Below are positions 53,322 through 61,641 of a stretch of DNA of 61,713 bases, in pieces. A program made the position numbers and the translations under genes. The DNA is from an uncultured Lentisphaeria bacterium (GTDB lineage Bacteria; Verrucomicrobiota; Lentisphaeria; Victivallales; UBA1829). The DNA lies in NCBI GenBank assembly GCA_905197955.1, contig CAJKAR010000030.1, forward strand, positions 1 to 61,713, read 5' to 3'. The first letter of the stretch is position 1, and every line of letters begins with the position of its first letter. The notes under the pieces were generated by a model. That model was given only the letters and a program-made list of their open reading frames with translations, ran no database searches and was not told the DNA's origin.

Positions 53322-53450
53322 GATTCGCTTCTCCATTGTTTTTTCTTTAAAAGCTCTGTCCTTTCGTAAATACCAATTGCAAAAATTAATATATCATCCT
53401 TTATAAAAAAAAACTACTTTCATAAAAAATATCCTAAAAAACAAAAAACG

Positions 53451-53583
53451 GGAATTGCTCCTTTCTATTTCAGGTTTATATTACCGAAAATATGGAGTGA
53501 AAAAACTGATGATTCGTTATGCTTTGCGGCGCTGCGCATATTCCATTCTGATCATGTTCGGCGTTCTGGTTCTGACCTTTCTT
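53451..53583. repeat. Right direct repeat, 5' end of the intact permease
   Basis: Partner of 50527-50658. Contains promoter, ribosome site and first 25 codons of the permease. Confidence 0.95.
53455..53482 (+). promoter_or_regulatory. Promoter of the OppB-like permease gene
   Basis: TTGCTC, 16-base spacer, TATATT, 26 bases before the ATG. It has diverged from the left copy, so one copy came with the island or drifted. Confidence 0.5.
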
Positions 53584-54822
53584 CTCTTCCGCGTGGCGGC
53601 GGGGGATCCCGCGGCTACGGTTCTCGGTAAAAATCCCTCGCCGGAAGAGCTGGAAAACATGCGCATGCAGCTCGGATCCGACAAACCGCTCTTCTTCGGG
53701 CACTGGCGCAGAACCGAAGCCTATCCGGGGGCCGATTTCTCCGGCGCCCGCTCGCGTCTCCCCGGCATTCACCCCTCCCCGGAAGCCGATCCGGGAAAAA
53801 CAGGACTCCGACTTCCTCCGGGAACATCGGTTCTGGTCCGGAAAAATTTCGATCTTCCGGAGCAAAAACTTCTCCTCCGCCTCTCCACCGATTCCCCGGA
53901 ACTGCGGATCAACGGAAAAAAAACAGAGTTCCGCTCCGGATGCGCCGAACTCCTCCTCCAGAAATTCCCCGACGAAATCCGAATCGAAAACAGCGGCAGC
54001 GGAACGGCTCTCCTTGAACAGATCGAATTTCTGCGGCCGACCAGACACTTTTTTGACAGTCAGCTGACAGCTTCCCTCTTCGAACTGGTCACGTTTCATA
54101 AAGAGTTCCCGTATGTCTCCTTCTTCAACTTCGGAGAGACACTCCTCACCAGAACCCCGATCAAAGAGGTGCTCTGGAGCGGAATGTGGGCGTCTCTGAT
54201 GCTGATGCTCCCGATCTTTTTCGGAGAACTGATCGTCGGAATCGCTCTGGCCATGCTTTCCGCAGTGTTCCGCGGACGCTGGATCGACCGCTGCATCATG
54301 CTGCTTTCCGTTGCGGGAATGAGCATCAGCTATCTGGCGCTGATCCTCTTCTGTCAGTGGCTGCTTGGATACTATCTGAATTTATTTCCCGTCTGGGGAT
54401 GGGACGATCCGCGGAATCTGGCTCTCCCGGTCATCGTCGGAATCATCAGCGGAACCGGCAGCGGGGTGCGTTTCTACCGGACGGTCTTCCTGAATGAAAT
54501 GAACCGCGAATATCTGCGAACCGCCATCGCAAAAGGGTGTCCCCCTTTTCAGGTCTATTTCAAGCATCTGCTGAAAAACGCGGCAATCCCCATCATCACA
54601 AGAGCGTCCACCGTTTTACCGTTTCTCTTCACGGGAAGTCTGCTCCTCGAAAGCTTCTTCGGAATCCCAGGACTCGGATTCCGGGGAGTCGATGCTCTAA
54701 ACAGTTCCGATCTGCAAACATTGAAGGCTCTCGTGATCCTGGGAGCGTTCCTGTTTGTATTCATCAATCTGCTGACAGACCTTGCCTATGCCTGGGTCGA
54801 TCCCCGTGTCCGGCCGAAATAA
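53509..54822 (+). CDS. OppB/DppB-like ABC transporter permease with large periplasmic insertion
   Basis: 437 aa from the ATG at 53509 (GGAGTGA upstream). Standard start RYALRRCAYSILIMFGVLVLTFLLF and GDP motif, then about 120 extra residues (62-184) between helix 1 and the rest, including a beta-rich segment with SPELRINGKKTEF. Five more helices and the EAA loop (FLNEMNREYLRTAIAKG) follow, ending WVDPRVRPK. Typical OppB is about 310-340 aa. No OppC, ATPase or binding protein follows. Its 5' end is duplicated at 50584. Confidence 0.85.
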   Translation: MIRYALRRCAYSILIMFGVLVLTFLLFRVAAGDPAATVLGKNPSPEELENMRMQLGSDKPLFFGHWRRTEAYPGADFSGARSRLPGIHPSPEADPGKTGLRLPPGTSVLVRKNFDLPEQKLLLRLSTDSPELRINGKKTEFRSGCAELLLQKFPDEIRIENSGSGTALLEQIEFLRPTRHFFDSQLTASLFELVTFHKEFPYVSFFNFGETLLTRTPIKEVLWSGMWASLMLMLPIFFGELIVGIALAMLSAVFRGRWIDRCIMLLSVAGMSISYLALILFCQWLLGYYLNLFPVWGWDDPRNLALPVIVGIISGTGSGVRFYRTVFLNEMNREYLRTAIAKGCPPFQVYFKHLLKNAAIPIITRASTVLPFLFTGSLLLESFFGIPGLGFRGVDALNSSDLQTLKALVILGAFLFVFINLLTDLAYAWVDPRVRPK

Positions 54823-54985
54823 ATTCAGACTCAACTCTCCTCCGGAAACGCCCGCCGAAGACCTTCCCTTTTTTTCCGGAAAAAACAGCAATAAAACTGG
54901 ACTTTTCAGCTTTTCATGGTATAGTAACAAATCTCATTCATTGCTTACTCTATTAACGTTTAACGAATTGGAAGATGGGAACGTC

Positions 54986-55606
54986 ATGTTTAAGAGAATT
55001 TGGACAGCAGATATGATTGAGTCGCACATCTATTCGACTCACAGCAATAAAGAGCCGCTCAATTCCCACTATTATGCCACACACTATCCCAGTGTATATG
55101 CTGCCGCCGAACGTATTTTCGGATCCTGGGGAGAAGCGATCACCGCATGCGGATTCGATTACAGCGACATACGAAAATACAAGGTCTGGAACCGCAGCAA
55201 AGTCACGGAAACCATCCGCGAAATGGCGGCAACCGGACAGCAGCTCTCCAGTCAGAAGGCGCAGACCAATCATAAATCCCTCTACATGGCGGCAATCCGC
55301 TACTACAAGTCCTGGGGAAAAGCGGTTATGGCGGCGGGAATTGATTATTCCGTCATCCGCGAACGCAGAAGCATGTCGATTCTCGAAATCAAAACCGAGA
55401 TCATCAAACTCCATAAGGCCGGAGTCGATCTTTCCTACTGCAATATGCGGAAAAATTATCAGTACCTCCTCGCTTACGGCATGAAAAAGCTCGGAGAAGG
55501 CAGCTGGGACGCCGCGCGCAAAGTCTGCGGAATCAAAACAAATTACCGGATTCCGCCAAACAAACGCAAAATCAAACGAGTTCCTCTCGTTCCCGTGGAA
55601 GCATAA
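54986..55606 (+). CDS. Homing-endonuclease-associated repeat protein
   Basis: 206 aa from the ATG at 54986. It has three repeats of about 55 residues of the type 'hxxLxxxGxxLSxxxxxxxxxxLYxAAxRxFGSWxxAxxAAGhDYS', the clearest being YPSVYAAAERIFGSWGEAIT followed by CGFDYS and YMAAIRYYKSWGKAVMAAGI. The tail is basic (NKRKIKRVP). These repeats accompany HNH endonucleases and likely bind DNA; here no nuclease domain is attached. A longer frame from 54782 overlaps the permease and is not used. A TG-TATAGT extended -10 lies at 54917-54925. Confidence 0.8.
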   Translation: MFKRIWTADMIESHIYSTHSNKEPLNSHYYATHYPSVYAAAERIFGSWGEAITACGFDYSDIRKYKVWNRSKVTETIREMAATGQQLSSQKAQTNHKSLYMAAIRYYKSWGKAVMAAGIDYSVIRERRSMSILEIKTEIIKLHKAGVDLSYCNMRKNYQYLLAYGMKKLGEGSWDAARKVCGIKTNYRIPPNKRKIKRVPLVPVEA

Positions 55607-55624
55607 AACTTCCCGTTCTCTCCC

Positions 55625-55696
55625 CTCCCCTCGCCAGAATGCGTCCATGAATACAAAAAACTTCAAGGCGTAAACAAGAAAAGAGTGCGAGGGGAG
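55625..55696. repeat. 10-bp inverted repeat between convergent genes
   Basis: CTCCCCTCGC (55625-55634) and GCGAGGGGAG (55687-55696), perfect, separated by 52 bases. Could form a large stem between the two 3' ends; no T-run follows, so it is not a standard terminator. Confidence 0.55.
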
Positions 55697-55710
55697 AAAT
55701 CCGTATTCTT

Positions 55711-55782
55711 AAAACATTTCCCTTAACGCTTTTTAAAACGTTTCCTAAAACGCTTCTTTAAATGCTGATCAAAACGCTTTTT
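55711..55782. repeat. Six 12-bp tandem repeats, consensus AAAACGCTTYYT
   Basis: Six consecutive 12-base units in exact phase: AAAACATTTCCC, TTAACGCTTTTT, AAAACGTTTCCT, AAAACGCTTCTT, TAAATGCTGATC, AAAACGCTTTTT. They lie between convergent 3' ends with no gene. The core resembles the half-palindrome AAACGYTT of some LacI-type operators, but no promoter is nearby. The region 55783-55905 holds nothing recognised. Confidence 0.85.
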
Positions 55783-55905
55783 CTCCCGCTTCCCGTTGTG
55801 GAATGATCGGGCCCGCATCCGGAAGGATCAGGAAACAGATCTGAAAATCCCATTCGGATACGACCCGTGTAAATCATGTTTATGAAGGAAATCTGCTTTC
55901 AGAGC

Positions 55906-58900
55906 TCACTTTCCGGCAAGCTCAAAAAAGACTGCCGGTTCTTTCAGCTTTCCGGTATCGACCGTGAATGATAGGCGGCCATTCTGCATCTGAACCGGAA
56001 TCTCCTCCAACCGTTTGCCGGAACAGTTGAGCGCATAAAGACGGGGAGCCGACATTCTGTTTTTCAGTTCCAGTTGAAACCGTCCGCATTGCAGCAGAAC
56101 AGGCAGAGAACCTTTCGCCTGCAGCTCCACCCGCTTTTGAGATGCGAATTTCATTCCGGAATTCAACGCATCCGTCAGAATCACCAGAAGGATTCTTCTG
56201 GAATCGGAAAGCGCCGCAGACTCATTCAGAGAAACAGCCGCAATTCCAGCGGGAATCGAAGCGGAACGGATCGTCAGCGCATCCAGAGCAAAATTTTTGT
56301 TTTTCTTGACGACCTGCATCTCCAGACGCGGCGTAATTACACGCATCTCCTGCTGATTGACATCCAGGACAACCTCCTCGGTGGCAGATTGGTAGATGCC
56401 GCGACGGGGATCGGTAAGATTCGTCCCTTTCAGCACGTTTTTCTGACGCAGAATACGGACCAGTTCCTCCGTGGACATCGGAACTTCCGCTTTCTGCGGA
56501 ATCTGTCCGATGCTTCGGAGAGCACCCGTCTTCGGAGCAACAACCAGAGCAGGAACATTTTTCCCGATCCGGTCGGAGTGCTGATAAAGGATGCCGAGAC
56601 GGCCGAACCAGCCGAGAGAGGTCAGACGATAATTCACCTCGCCGAGCCCCTCTTTGCGGATATCGCCGTCGGTCACATAAAAAGCGATGCTCTCCGGATT
56701 CGGAGCAACATCTCCGCGCAGGAAAATAAAATGAGTCAGCAGATTGTTCCCGCGCCAGATCGGATCATCCGCCGCAAGAAACGGCGACATCTCCCGCTGT
56801 CGAAGCACCACCCCATCGGAATGCATGATAAATCCGCTGTAATTCTGAAGCGCCGCAGCAGTCGCTCCGCGGATCGTTCCCTCATGACGGAAACGATTCC
56901 ACATGACATGATTGTATTCCGTAACAAAGAAAGGTTTCCCCAGGAACGGACACTGCACAGCGATTCCGGGATCGGGAAGAATGGAACTGCCCTGCTCAAT
57001 CAGAGTGGATTTCCCCGAATAAACCGGATGGAAGCTGTACGGGTGGGAGGCAATCATGGATAATTTCTCCATTGCGGGAGTCCGACTGAGTGTAAAGAAG
57101 TTGTCGAAGGTGTTCACCAGTCCGGAATATCCGCATTCCCGAACCGTTTTGAGATAGAAATCCACAAGTTCCGCCTCTTTCTCTCCGAGGAAAAGAGTCA
57201 TTGACACACCGATCGGATCCGTTGTATACGCCAGAGATTTCTGCAGTTTCGGATAAGTCTCAGATTTTCCTGTCCGTTTCCGCATCCACTCCTGCCACTC
57301 GCCATCCAGCGCCTCGCAGTGCTGCGGAGGCCAGTCGAAGAACTGTTCGTTGAAGAAGACAACCGCGGCAAGTGCGGGATCCTCCTTCAATACCGTTCCG
57401 GTATACGGATTGCGCAGGTTCAGCAGACGAGTCACTCCGGCTTTCCAGTTCGCCCGCAATTCCGGATCGTAGTACATGGCATTCTTGAAATAGCGGTTCG
57501 CAATCCGGGGAGCTTTTGCAGGATCCGAAACATAGGGATATCCGGTGGTCCATCCAGCCGGAGAAGTCATCAGATCAATGATGGAATAGACCCCGCGCTC
57601 CTTGAGCTGAGAATACAGATAGAAAAACATATCGGTCATCTGCGGATTCAGAGGAATCTGCTCCGGCTTGACCGGAACCGGTCTGATATCCATCTTTTTG
57701 CCATGAATGAGCGTGTAGTCGAGAAAATGCCAGCGAATCGCATTGAATCCGTTTGCAGCGACCTGATCGGCATACTCTCTCAGCTTCCGCTTCCATTCCT
57801 GCTCCGGAAGACGGCTGAGGTATTCCGGATAGGAAAACAGACGGTGCGGAACGAAATTGAATCCATTCAGCCGGACACGTCGAGCGGGGTCGCCGCTGAA
57901 TGCGACAGTGCCGTCGGAACGGGCGATCACTCTGCCGAGCGCTCCAGCAGGAGAGCGTTTGCCCGTCAGGTCCAAAGCGGAATTGCGGAGCACCATCGGA
58001 GACAGAGGAATCGGACGCCATTCCCGATTCGCCACAATCGTCAGTGGAGAATAAGTGGTACCGCTCATTTCCTGATCCGCAATGGTTGCCGCAATGACGA
58101 TCCAGTTACAATTTCCCGCCGTCTGCAGCTTGATCCGGGAAGTTCCCACAGGAATTTCAAATTTGGAAAGATACGCGCCGACACGAATCCCATTGATGGT
58201 ATCTTCACAGACAACTCTTCCGTTCGGGAGTTTTGTGGGCCCCCACCAGTTTCCCACTTCCCTTCCGGTGAGAATGGAACGGGAAACCGTTGCCACATCG
58301 CCTTCAAACAGCAGCGTTCCGGCCACTATTTTTTTCTTCGGGACCCACGCCCCCGTATGAAGAAGATAGAGATAACGTCTTTTTTCCAGAGGAAGAATCA
58401 GACTGGCTTCCCGAAAATGATTCTCCATCTTGCCGTACTGAAAGGAAAGAATAGAGCGTCCGCCGTTCTTTTTCGGATCAAGAACCCGGAAAGGGATTCC
58501 ATGAAGAGTCAGGTCCCCGATCGGAAATTTGGCAAAACAGTTGTCTGGCCCCTGATCGGTCCATCCACCTTTTCTGTCGCCTTCCACAGGATCATAAAAA
58601 CCGAAATTCGCCTGTCTGGAGAGATCCAGCGGCAGAGGATCGGTCATTTCCAGACACTCGAAATCCCGGATTTCAAGACGGCATCCCTGGGGATTTGCTC
58701 CGAAATACAGATAAAAGGCGCACTCCCCTGCGGAAAACGCTTTTGTTGCCCGGATCTGGTATTCATACAGTTTTTCCGAAGTTGTAATCTGATAGGCTCG
58801 CGTTGCCGTTGTTCGCGGACAGACATAAGCATGGGGGCTGGGACGCTGTTTCATTGCCGCCGTAATCTTCATCTCCTGAGAAGCATGGGCCTTGAAACGA

Positions 58901-59136
58901 ACTTGATACAATTTTCCTTTCCGGATCTCGATTCCGACCGGAAAAAGAGCATGAGCATCAAACGGTTTTTTCTCCCGTCCCTGCGCGTCTAAAGAAAAGC
59001 TGGTGCGCCCATCCGCCACGGAAACTTTTCCGCGGGCTCCGTTCAGGAAAATCCCTTCTGCCGCGCTCCCCAGAACGATCCCGGAGATGAAAAACAGAAA
59101 GAGGGACAATGCAAACAGCTTGATTTTTTTTCTCAT
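55906..59136 (-). CDS. Large secreted clan GH-A-like glycoside hydrolase
   Basis: 1076 aa from the ATG at 59136; an in-frame TTG at 59163 is less likely. Signal peptide about 1-26. The N-terminal ~400 residues are beta-rich, probably carbohydrate-binding. The catalytic barrel (about 410-850) has the acid/base in VFFNEQFF (Glu597) and nucleophile candidate in FFVTEYNH (Glu740). The C-terminal ~200 residues are beta-sandwich. No GH family is assigned with confidence; it resembles the large uncharacterised cellulase-like proteins of gut Lentisphaerae. Third gene of the LacI/prepilin-like operon; exported. Confidence 0.75.
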   Translation of the reverse strand: MRKKIKLFALSLFLFFISGIVLGSAAEGIFLNGARGKVSVADGRTSFSLDAQGREKKPFDAHALFPVGIEIRKGKLYQVRFKAHASQEMKITAAMKQRPSPHAYVCPRTTATRAYQITTSEKLYEYQIRATKAFSAGECAFYLYFGANPQGCRLEIRDFECLEMTDPLPLDLSRQANFGFYDPVEGDRKGGWTDQGPDNCFAKFPIGDLTLHGIPFRVLDPKKNGGRSILSFQYGKMENHFREASLILPLEKRRYLYLLHTGAWVPKKKIVAGTLLFEGDVATVSRSILTGREVGNWWGPTKLPNGRVVCEDTINGIRVGAYLSKFEIPVGTSRIKLQTAGNCNWIVIAATIADQEMSGTTYSPLTIVANREWRPIPLSPMVLRNSALDLTGKRSPAGALGRVIARSDGTVAFSGDPARRVRLNGFNFVPHRLFSYPEYLSRLPEQEWKRKLREYADQVAANGFNAIRWHFLDYTLIHGKKMDIRPVPVKPEQIPLNPQMTDMFFYLYSQLKERGVYSIIDLMTSPAGWTTGYPYVSDPAKAPRIANRYFKNAMYYDPELRANWKAGVTRLLNLRNPYTGTVLKEDPALAAVVFFNEQFFDWPPQHCEALDGEWQEWMRKRTGKSETYPKLQKSLAYTTDPIGVSMTLFLGEKEAELVDFYLKTVRECGYSGLVNTFDNFFTLSRTPAMEKLSMIASHPYSFHPVYSGKSTLIEQGSSILPDPGIAVQCPFLGKPFFVTEYNHVMWNRFRHEGTIRGATAAALQNYSGFIMHSDGVVLRQREMSPFLAADDPIWRGNNLLTHFIFLRGDVAPNPESIAFYVTDGDIRKEGLGEVNYRLTSLGWFGRLGILYQHSDRIGKNVPALVVAPKTGALRSIGQIPQKAEVPMSTEELVRILRQKNVLKGTNLTDPRRGIYQSATEEVVLDVNQQEMRVITPRLEMQVVKKNKNFALDALTIRSASIPAGIAAVSLNESAALSDSRRILLVILTDALNSGMKFASQKRVELQAKGSLPVLLQCGRFQLELKNRMSAPRLYALNCSGKRLEEIPVQMQNGRLSFTVDTGKLKEPAVFFELAGK

Positions 59137-59168
59137 ATTCCAACATTCCTTATTGATTTTCAAGAAAC

Positions 59169-59978
59169 TTACGGTTCAAAAACTCTCTCCGGCAGAGCGG
59201 CTTTGACAAAGAAATGCCCGCTGGTGATTTCCGAATCGATTCTCATCTGCCGGAAATTACGAAGTTTCAGATTGGCGACATGACCGTCAAAAAACGCCAC
59301 GTTGCAGCCGTCGAGATGAGCGTTCACCCAGGGGAGTCCCTCCGAGGACTGGAAATGCAGAGAGAAATATCCCCCGCCCCAGCCTCTGTAATTGCAGGCG
59401 ATAACCGGTAATCTCGAAGCGCTTTTCACCGAAGAAAAATTAATTTCCCTGGACCATCCATTTGCAGAGGTCCATGTGGCAAGTGTGGCACCGCCAGCCA
59501 GAGTATTGAATATTTTTCGGGAATAGGTGTTTCGCGGACTCATGAAACCATAGGTTCTGTTATAAAAAAATTTGGCGGAGTTCGGATCCATCAGACTCGG
59601 ACTGGTATCGCTTTTCGGCATAATCTTGACAGAGGGACATACTACAACACCTGTGGAAAGAAGTTTCTGCTTGTATAACAATCCCAACGGAGTTCTGTCG
59701 ATGCTGTAACCGGTCTCATTCTCATTTTCCGCATACATGATACTGTTATTGGAATCCAGATACTGAAAGGTCGCAAGGATGCACTGCTTCTGATTGGAAA
59801 GGCAGGAGATGGAACGTCCTTTCTCCCGGACTTTGCTCAGAGCCGGCAGAAGAATGGCACATAAAACAGCAATCATTGCAATCGTTACCAGAAGTTCTAT
59901 CAGAGTGAAAGGCATACGACTCTTGAAATGAGTCTGTTTCCGATTTAATTTTTCGCTTGTCCCGTTTTGATTCATCAT
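59169..59978 (-). CDS. Prepilin-type N-methylation domain protein with H-X9-DG tail
   Basis: 269 aa. After a 21-residue basic leader, MPFTLIELLVTIAMIAVLCAILLPALSKVRE is the type IV prepilin cleavage and methylation helix (shown here by its core FTLIELLVTIAM). The C-terminus has FFDGHVANLKL. This is the typical Lentisphaerae/Planctomycetes 'type II secretion pseudopilin-like' family, which often sits beside glycosidase genes. GGGAG Shine-Dalgarno overlaps the LacI stop. Possible role in surface display or binding of glycan; unproven. Confidence 0.9.
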   Translation of the reverse strand: MMNQNGTSEKLNRKQTHFKSRMPFTLIELLVTIAMIAVLCAILLPALSKVREKGRSISCLSNQKQCILATFQYLDSNNSIMYAENENETGYSIDRTPLGLLYKQKLLSTGVVVCPSVKIMPKSDTSPSLMDPNSAKFFYNRTYGFMSPRNTYSRKIFNTLAGGATLATWTSANGWSREINFSSVKSASRLPVIACNYRGWGGGYFSLHFQSSEGLPWVNAHLDGCNVAFFDGHVANLKLRNFRQMRIDSEITSGHFFVKAALPERVFEP

Positions 59979-59979
59979 T

Positions 59980-60981
59980 TTATACTCCCTGTTTTAGTTT
60001 TGTATTTTCATTTCTGTTTTTGACAGTTCCTGCAATATGCAGATAATTATCCACTTGGATGGTAAGATGTTTGATGCTTCCGGTCAGAATCCGTTTAATC
60101 AGGAAATGTTCCGCAAGATCCGCAAGAGCTGCGGGTTTGTGATAAATGCAGTCGAAGTCATATTCGTGTGACTGGAATGGGGAATCCGTATCCAGACCGG
60201 TACTTAATATGCTGTAATCCTCGGGATAGCGAAGTCCCAGTTTGCTGATCTTTCGAATGGTTACTCTTGCGATATAAGTATTCGGAGCATAGAAAGCTGT
60301 GGGAAGAGCCCCGCGCCTTTTTTCCAGGAACTGCTCCAGATTGTTCAAATAGACCCGTTCGATATTCTGCAAACCATATTTGTACTGAAGAATTGCGGCA
60401 CAACCATAAATCCGGCAAAGAGCGGCCTCCCGGAAGATCCGGCTTTCCCGATCGAGTTCCAGAGCGGTCAGGATACAGATATCGCGATGTCCCATCTGAT
60501 GGAGATATTCCGCGGCCATAACACCCTGATCGAAGTAATTGACACCAATGATGACATCTCCGCGTCCGCCGCTGACATTAATCACCTGAGCATCCGGATT
60601 TTTCCGTCGAAGTTCCGTATAGAGGGTTTCTGTGATCGGACCGAATATGACCACAGCCATTGCATTTTCCACCGCAAGAAGGAATTTTGCATAATCCTTT
60701 GCGTAATCTTCGAGATGCAGAGGGTTCGGATAGTCAGAGAGCTGATGAATGAATTTTTCCGCCCAGTATTTAAAATAGAGATTCTTGCCAGATGCAATGA
60801 CAATATCCTTGTTTTTCGGCAGACGTCCATCGCTGCATCCGTTCAGGTTCAAGGTCCGGATAACCCTGTCGCGCGTCGCCGGACGGACAGAGGGCTCATT
60901 ATTCAGAACCCGATAAAGAGTTTTAAATGAAACACCGGCTTCTTTTGCTAATTGCCGATAGGATAATCGTCCCGGATTCAC
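59980..60981 (-). CDS. LacI-family transcriptional regulator
   Basis: 333 aa from a GTG at 60981 with GGAGG upstream. The LacI helix-turn-helix is SYRQLAKEAGVSFKTLYRVLN with a short hinge, and the rest is the sugar-binding fold (VINVSGGRGDVIIGVNYFDQGVMAAEYLHQMGHRDI pattern, residues ~135-170). First gene of the operon with the prepilin-like protein and glycosidase. A 14-bp palindrome over its promoter is the likely autoregulatory operator. Confidence 0.9.
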   Translation of the reverse strand: MNPGRLSYRQLAKEAGVSFKTLYRVLNNEPSVRPATRDRVIRTLNLNGCSDGRLPKNKDIVIASGKNLYFKYWAEKFIHQLSDYPNPLHLEDYAKDYAKFLLAVENAMAVVIFGPITETLYTELRRKNPDAQVINVSGGRGDVIIGVNYFDQGVMAAEYLHQMGHRDICILTALELDRESRIFREAALCRIYGCAAILQYKYGLQNIERVYLNNLEQFLEKRRGALPTAFYAPNTYIARVTIRKISKLGLRYPEDYSILSTGLDTDSPFQSHEYDFDCIYHKPAALADLAEHFLIKRILTGSIKHLTIQVDNYLHIAGTVKNRNENTKLKQGV

Positions 60982-61023
60982 ATCCAGCCTCCAATCTTAT
61001 TTTCATGTCATCTTGTTTTTGCG

Positions 61024-61058
61024 CGTATAATTATACGTTAATTTCTCCGAAAGGACAA
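61024..61058 (-). promoter_or_regulatory. LacI operon promoter with palindromic operator
   Basis: Minus strand TTGTCC (61053-61058), 17-base spacer, TATAAT (61030-61035). The -10 lies inside the perfect 14-bp palindrome CGTATAATTATACG (61024-61037), so repressor binding would block the polymerase. Confidence 0.7.
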
Positions 61059-61078
61059 TAGGAAAAGGGGGGAATATT

Positions 61079-61357
61079 TTGCCCTTTTATGACACGAAAT
61101 GTGTCTTTTCTCAAGTCAGAAAATCTATTTCCGAAGAAAATTCCATCTACGACAATCTTCTTCTCAGAAATTTAACAAAGAAAACTTCTATGGAAAGTAC
61201 ACTGCAATATTTATCAAGACAATCCATCGCAATTATCCAGGTTCATGAAGAGAAAAAAACAGCAAGCATTCTCAATACGATGAAAAACAAAATTATCCAT
61301 GGTAAATCTCCCGGGGATCTTATGAAGAATGTAAATTTCAGGAATCCGAAAGAGTGA
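61079..61357 (+). CDS. Possible small protein, 92 aa
   Basis: A TTG start with a GGGGGG ribosome site six bases upstream gives 92 aa; an ATG at codon 38 is an alternative. AT-rich, no recognised domain. It lies between the LacI operator and the tRNA-Ser promoter. Coding status is doubtful. From 61358 to 61499 nothing is recognised. Confidence 0.25.
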   Translation: MPFYDTKCVFSQVRKSISEENSIYDNLLLRNLTKKTSMESTLQYLSRQSIAIIQVHEEKKTASILNTMKNKIIHGKSPGDLMKNVNFRNPKE

Positions 61358-61499
61358 TCTTTGGAAAGAGATACTTTTATAAACGTTTTCTTCTGGAAGG
61401 AAAAAGCGCAATCTCCGAATTCAATATTTTACAGACTGTTTTTGAAGATTCAGTTTTTCCGAGAATTCAAATGTTTTTTAAATTTCTTAGAAAATAGAC

Positions 61500-61527
61500 T
61501 TGACATTTATCAAGAATCCGTTATATT
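61500..61527 (+). promoter_or_regulatory. Promoter of tRNA-Ser
   Basis: TTGACA, 16-base spacer, TATATT, 22 bases before the tRNA. Near-consensus and the strongest promoter in the window. Confidence 0.8.
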
Positions 61528-61549
61528 TCTCAGACATTCATAAAAAGTT

Positions 61550-61641
61550 GGAGAGATGCCTGAGTGGCCGAAAGGAACGGTTTGCTAAACCGTCGTACGG
61601 GTAACACCGTACCGCGGGTTCGAATCCCGCTCTCTCCGCCA
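61550..61641 (+). tRNA. tRNA-Ser (anticodon GCU)
   Basis: 92 bases with 7-bp acceptor (GGAGAGA/TCTCTCC), D arm, anticodon stem CGGTT/AACCG around loop TGCTA-type with GCT, a long variable arm (GTACGGGTAACACCGTAC) typical of class II tRNAs, T arm GGTTCGAATCC, discriminator G and encoded CCA. Confidence 0.97.

Larger units (their letters stand above)
50659..53450. mobile_element. AT-rich inserted island of about 2.8 kb
   Basis: Visibly AT-rich compared with both flanks and bounded by direct repeats of the permease 5' end. It holds three genes: one plus-strand unknown and a minus-strand pair of an unknown gene and an SNF2-like helicase. No integrase, transposase or terminal inverted repeats are seen. 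The arrangement is like an element that integrated at a gene 5' end and restored the start and promoter. Recombination between duplicated sequences is the alternative. Confidence 0.55.

Noticed and set aside
54870..54885. 16-bp palindrome TTTTTTCCGGAAAAAA after the permease
   Set aside because: Low-complexity; loopless stem is not a credible terminator.
55711..55782. CRISPR array
   Set aside because: Repeats are 12 bp with no spacers and no cas genes.
61361..61543. 60-codon plus-strand frame before tRNA-Ser
   Set aside because: Overlaps the tRNA promoter, no ribosome site, AT-rich.
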